In this document: piece by piece, positions 14,062-15,627 of the stretch
How positions within the stretch are numbered: position 1 is the first letter of the stretch
How the letters are laid out: the number at the start of each line of letters is the position of its first letter
Assembly (NCBI GenBank): GCA_019119145.1
Contig: DWXR01000145.1
Location: 1 to 15,627 of the forward strand
DNA length: 15,627 nt
Origin: Hominenteromicrobium gallistercoris
Lineage (GTDB): Bacteria; Bacillota; Clostridia; Oscillospirales; Acutalibacteraceae
Direction: 5' to 3'
The notes under the pieces: model-generated
Told to the model about the DNA's origin: nothing
The model's database searches: none
What the model saw: the letters and a program-made list of their open reading frames with translations, nothing else
Made by a program: the position numbers and the translations under genes

Positions 14062-15267
14062 GTGACCCCATTGGCCAACAACCGGTTTTTTCTGCATATC
14101 GCCGCCTATTTCCGGCGCATCGATAAAATCCTCTGGCTGCTGATGCTCGCCATCGCCGCGTTCAGCCTGCTGCTGCTCAAAAGCGTTTCGCGCGCTACAG
14201 CGACCGACTACTTCCAGACGCAGCTCTTTGTCACGATTCTGGGTCTGGTCGCCGCCGTGGCGCTCTCATCGATCGACTACGAGGGCATCGCCTCGTTCTG
14301 GCTGCTGCTCGCCGGCTTCTCGTTCTTCCTGATGCTGTACACGATCTTTTTCGGCGTCAGCGTGCAGGGCGGCGGCGGCGTCGACGCCCGCGCGTGGATC
14401 AGCATTGCCGGGCGCACGTTCCAGACGAGCGAGCTCGTGAAGATCCTGTTCATGATCACCTATTCCAAGCACATCGCGATCCTTCGGGAGCGCGGGCTGA
14501 TCCGGAAGCCCGGCCAGGTCATGCTGCTCGCGGCGCACGCCGCGGTCCCCGTCCTGCTCTGCCATTTTCAGGGCGACGACGGCGCGGCGATCGTGTTCTT
14601 CGCCATGTTCCTCTGCATGAGCCTTGCCGGCGGCGTGCAGATCCGGTATTTTGTGCTGCTCGGCGCGCTGGTCGCCGTCAGCGTGCCGATTCTCTGGAAC
14701 TTCGTGCTCAGCGAGTACCAGATCAAGCGCTTCACCTCCGTGTACAACCTCGACGACCCGGCAGTCCAGCTCGACGAGGGCTACCAGCAGTATCAGGGCC
14801 GGCTCTCGATCGGCAGCGGCCAGCTGACCGGCAAGGGCCTGTTCAGCGGGCCGCGCGTCGAATCGAACTACGTCACGTTCCAGCACAGCGACTACATCTT
14901 CTCCGTCGCGGGCGAGGAGCTCGGCTTCCTCGGCTGCACGGCGATCATCCTGCTTCTGCTTTTCTACCTGCTGCGCGTGCTGTACATCGCCTCCAAGGCG
15001 CGGGACGACCTCGGACGCTGCATGTGCTTCGGCTTTTTCGGGCTGATCGCGCTGCAGTCCGTCTCGAACATCGGCATGTGCCTTGCGCTTCTGCCCGTCA
15101 TGGGCGTCACGCTGCCGTTCTTCTCGGCCGGCGGCAGCAGCGCCATCTGCCTGTATCTCGGCTTCGGCCTCGTGCAGAGCGTCTACATGCGCCGCAGCGG
15201 CGTCGAGGGCCCGCGCCTGCACAGCGCGCGGAACCTGAAGATCAATTTCCGAAAGCTGAAGGTCTGA
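14062..15267 (+). CDS. rodA: SEDS-family peptidoglycan glycosyltransferase (RodA/FtsW/SpoVE)
   Basis: This is a 401-residue multi-pass membrane protein that polymerises lipid II into glycan strands with a partner class B PBP. Visible landmarks are SELVKILFMITYSKHIA early in the fold, then YQQYQGRLSIGSGQLTGKGL, the extracellular QHSDYIFSVAGEELGF holding the essential Asp of SEDS enzymes, and LPVMGVTLPFFSAGGSS near the C-terminus. The IGSG-GKG pattern and extended periplasmic loop favour RodA over FtsW, but SpoVE-like roles cannot be excluded. No ATG is available. GTG at 14062 is preceded by AAAGG; TTG at 14050 or 14071 are alternatives, and none alters the membrane domain. It is divergent from fhs, has its own promoter and leader structure, and abuts a HAD remnant. 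Confidence 0.9.
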   Translation: MTPLANNRFFLHIAAYFRRIDKILWLLMLAIAAFSLLLLKSVSRATATDYFQTQLFVTILGLVAAVALSSIDYEGIASFWLLLAGFSFFLMLYTIFFGVSVQGGGGVDARAWISIAGRTFQTSELVKILFMITYSKHIAILRERGLIRKPGQVMLLAAHAAVPVLLCHFQGDDGAAIVFFAMFLCMSLAGGVQIRYFVLLGALVAVSVPILWNFVLSEYQIKRFTSVYNLDDPAVQLDEGYQQYQGRLSIGSGQLTGKGLFSGPRVESNYVTFQHSDYIFSVAGEELGFLGCTAIILLLLFYLLRVLYIASKARDDLGRCMCFGFFGLIALQSVSNIGMCLALLPVMGVTLPFFSAGGSSAICLYLGFGLVQSVYMRRSGVEGPRLHSARNLKINFRKLKV

Positions 15268-15268
15268 C

Positions 15269-15403
15269 ATGGCGGTATTTGTTTTCGACTGCGGCGGCAC
15301 GCTGATGGAATACGCCGGCATGCCCGCCGCGTGGAGCGCCCTCTACCCGCAGGGCTTCCGCGCCGTAGCCGACGCGCTCTGCACGGCAGAATCTTCCGGC
15401 TGA
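15269..15403 (+). pseudogene. Truncated HAD-superfamily hydrolase, N-terminal remnant
   Basis: The 44-residue open frame begins MAVFVFDCGGTLMEY, a clear HAD motif I (D-x-x-G-T-L) with Asp7 as the would-be nucleophile, continues with family-like GMPAAWSALYPQGFRAVADAL, and then ends abruptly in CTAESSG and TGA. HAD phosphatases are about 200 residues or more, so motifs II-IV and the cap are missing. I found no continuation in the other two frames downstream, so this looks like a deletion or rearrangement junction near 15385 rather than a simple frameshift. The ATG is one base after the rodA stop (TGA-C-ATG), showing that an intact gene was once coupled to rodA. It is presumably non-functional as a phosphatase. 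Confidence 0.7.
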
Positions 15404-15433
15404 CCTTCACCTGTATACCCGCACAAGCAAAGC

Positions 15434-15462
15434 GGCCCCTGTTCCTTTTCGGAACAGGGGCC
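15434..15462. repeat. Perfect 12-bp inverted repeat (hairpin) after the HAD remnant
   Basis: GGCCCCTGTTCC (15434-15445) and its exact complement (15451-15462) surround a TTTTC loop. No U-tract follows on either strand, so it is not a standard intrinsic terminator by itself, but it directly precedes one. Confidence 0.6.
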
Positions 15463-15473
15463 TCAGCCTGTAG

Positions 15474-15512
15474 AAAAACCTGCTCCGGCAATTAAACCAG
15501 AGCAGGTTTTTT
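15474..15512. terminator. Bidirectional rho-independent terminator
   Basis: CCTGCTC (15479-15485) pairs with GAGCAGG (15500-15506) around a 14-nt loop. AAAAA (15474-15478) lies on the left and TTTTTT (15507-15512) on the right, so U-tracts are present in both directions. It would end the rodA-HAD transcript and any minus-strand transcript entering from the right. Confidence 0.8.
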
Positions 15513-15585
15513 GCTTGGAAACGAAAGCGGAAACGGAAAAAGCATCAAAACAGCAGCTACACTTTTCCCCCATCCTGTTTGTTTT

Positions 15586-15609
15586 CCGCCATCCGGCGCC
15601 GGATGGCGG
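15586..15609. repeat. Perfect 24-base palindrome
   Basis: The half-site CCGCCATCCGGC is followed immediately by its exact reverse complement, with no spacer. No suitable U-tract follows on either strand. It may be a dimeric-protein operator, a repeated extragenic palindrome or part of a regulatory region for a gene beyond the window. No gene is seen in 15404-15627; the stretch around 15517-15543 is purine-rich with an imperfect repeat (GGAAACGAAAGC then GGAAACGGAAAAAGC). Confidence 0.65.
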
Positions 15610-15627
15610 CCATTCCATTTCCAAATG

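Overview
The window is GC-rich bacterial chromosome from what looks like an endospore-forming Clostridia-type Firmicute. The evidence is spmA-spmB, a type III pantothenate kinase, formate-tetrahydrofolate ligase, a PepV-type dipeptidase, YibE/F and strong AGGAG-type ribosome binding sites. The high GC content with a clostridial gene set would fit an Oscillospirales or Christensenellales lineage, but this is inference and no marker in the window fixes it. No rRNA, tRNA, CRISPR array, transposase or phage gene is visible.

Layout. Bases 1-525 hold the 3' end of a YibE/F membrane protein (+). It converges, across a bidirectional terminator, on a run of minus-strand genes: a lysylphosphatidylglycerol-synthase-type (UPF0104) membrane protein, a GH13 oligo-1,6-glucosidase, coaX, spmB and spmA. 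The first three each have a recognisable promoter. Plus-strand pepV and an HD-domain phosphohydrolase (5931-8006) form a short operon with its own promoter and terminator. From 13761 down to 8225 on the minus strand lies a tightly packed seven-gene housekeeping operon: fhs, tsaE, tsaB, rpiB, a small two-helix membrane protein, upp and an OxlT-like MFS transporter. It starts at a TATAAT promoter near 13858 and ends at a hairpin at 8161-8192. Divergent from fhs is a SEDS glycosyltransferase gene (rodA/ftsW family, +) with a terminator-like leader. One base after it comes a 44-codon remnant of a HAD phosphatase. The last 220 bases are non-coding and hold two strong hairpins and a perfect 24-base palindrome.

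How the genes fit together. The fhs operon joins one-carbon activation (Fhs), tRNA t6A modification (TsaE, TsaB), pentose-phosphate interconversion (RpiB) and uracil salvage (Upp), and ends in a transporter of unknown substrate. Stop/start contacts (fhs-tsaE, tsaB-rpiB) suggest translational coupling. SpmA and SpmB act together in spore-core dehydration. PepV and RodA serve peptide turnover and wall elongation.

I found no convincing new multi-gene system. The points most worth a second look are the truncated HAD gene and its junction, the terminator-like leader before rodA, the hairpin between spmA and spmB, the N-terminal extension and lower GC of the glucosidase, and the small membrane protein next to upp.
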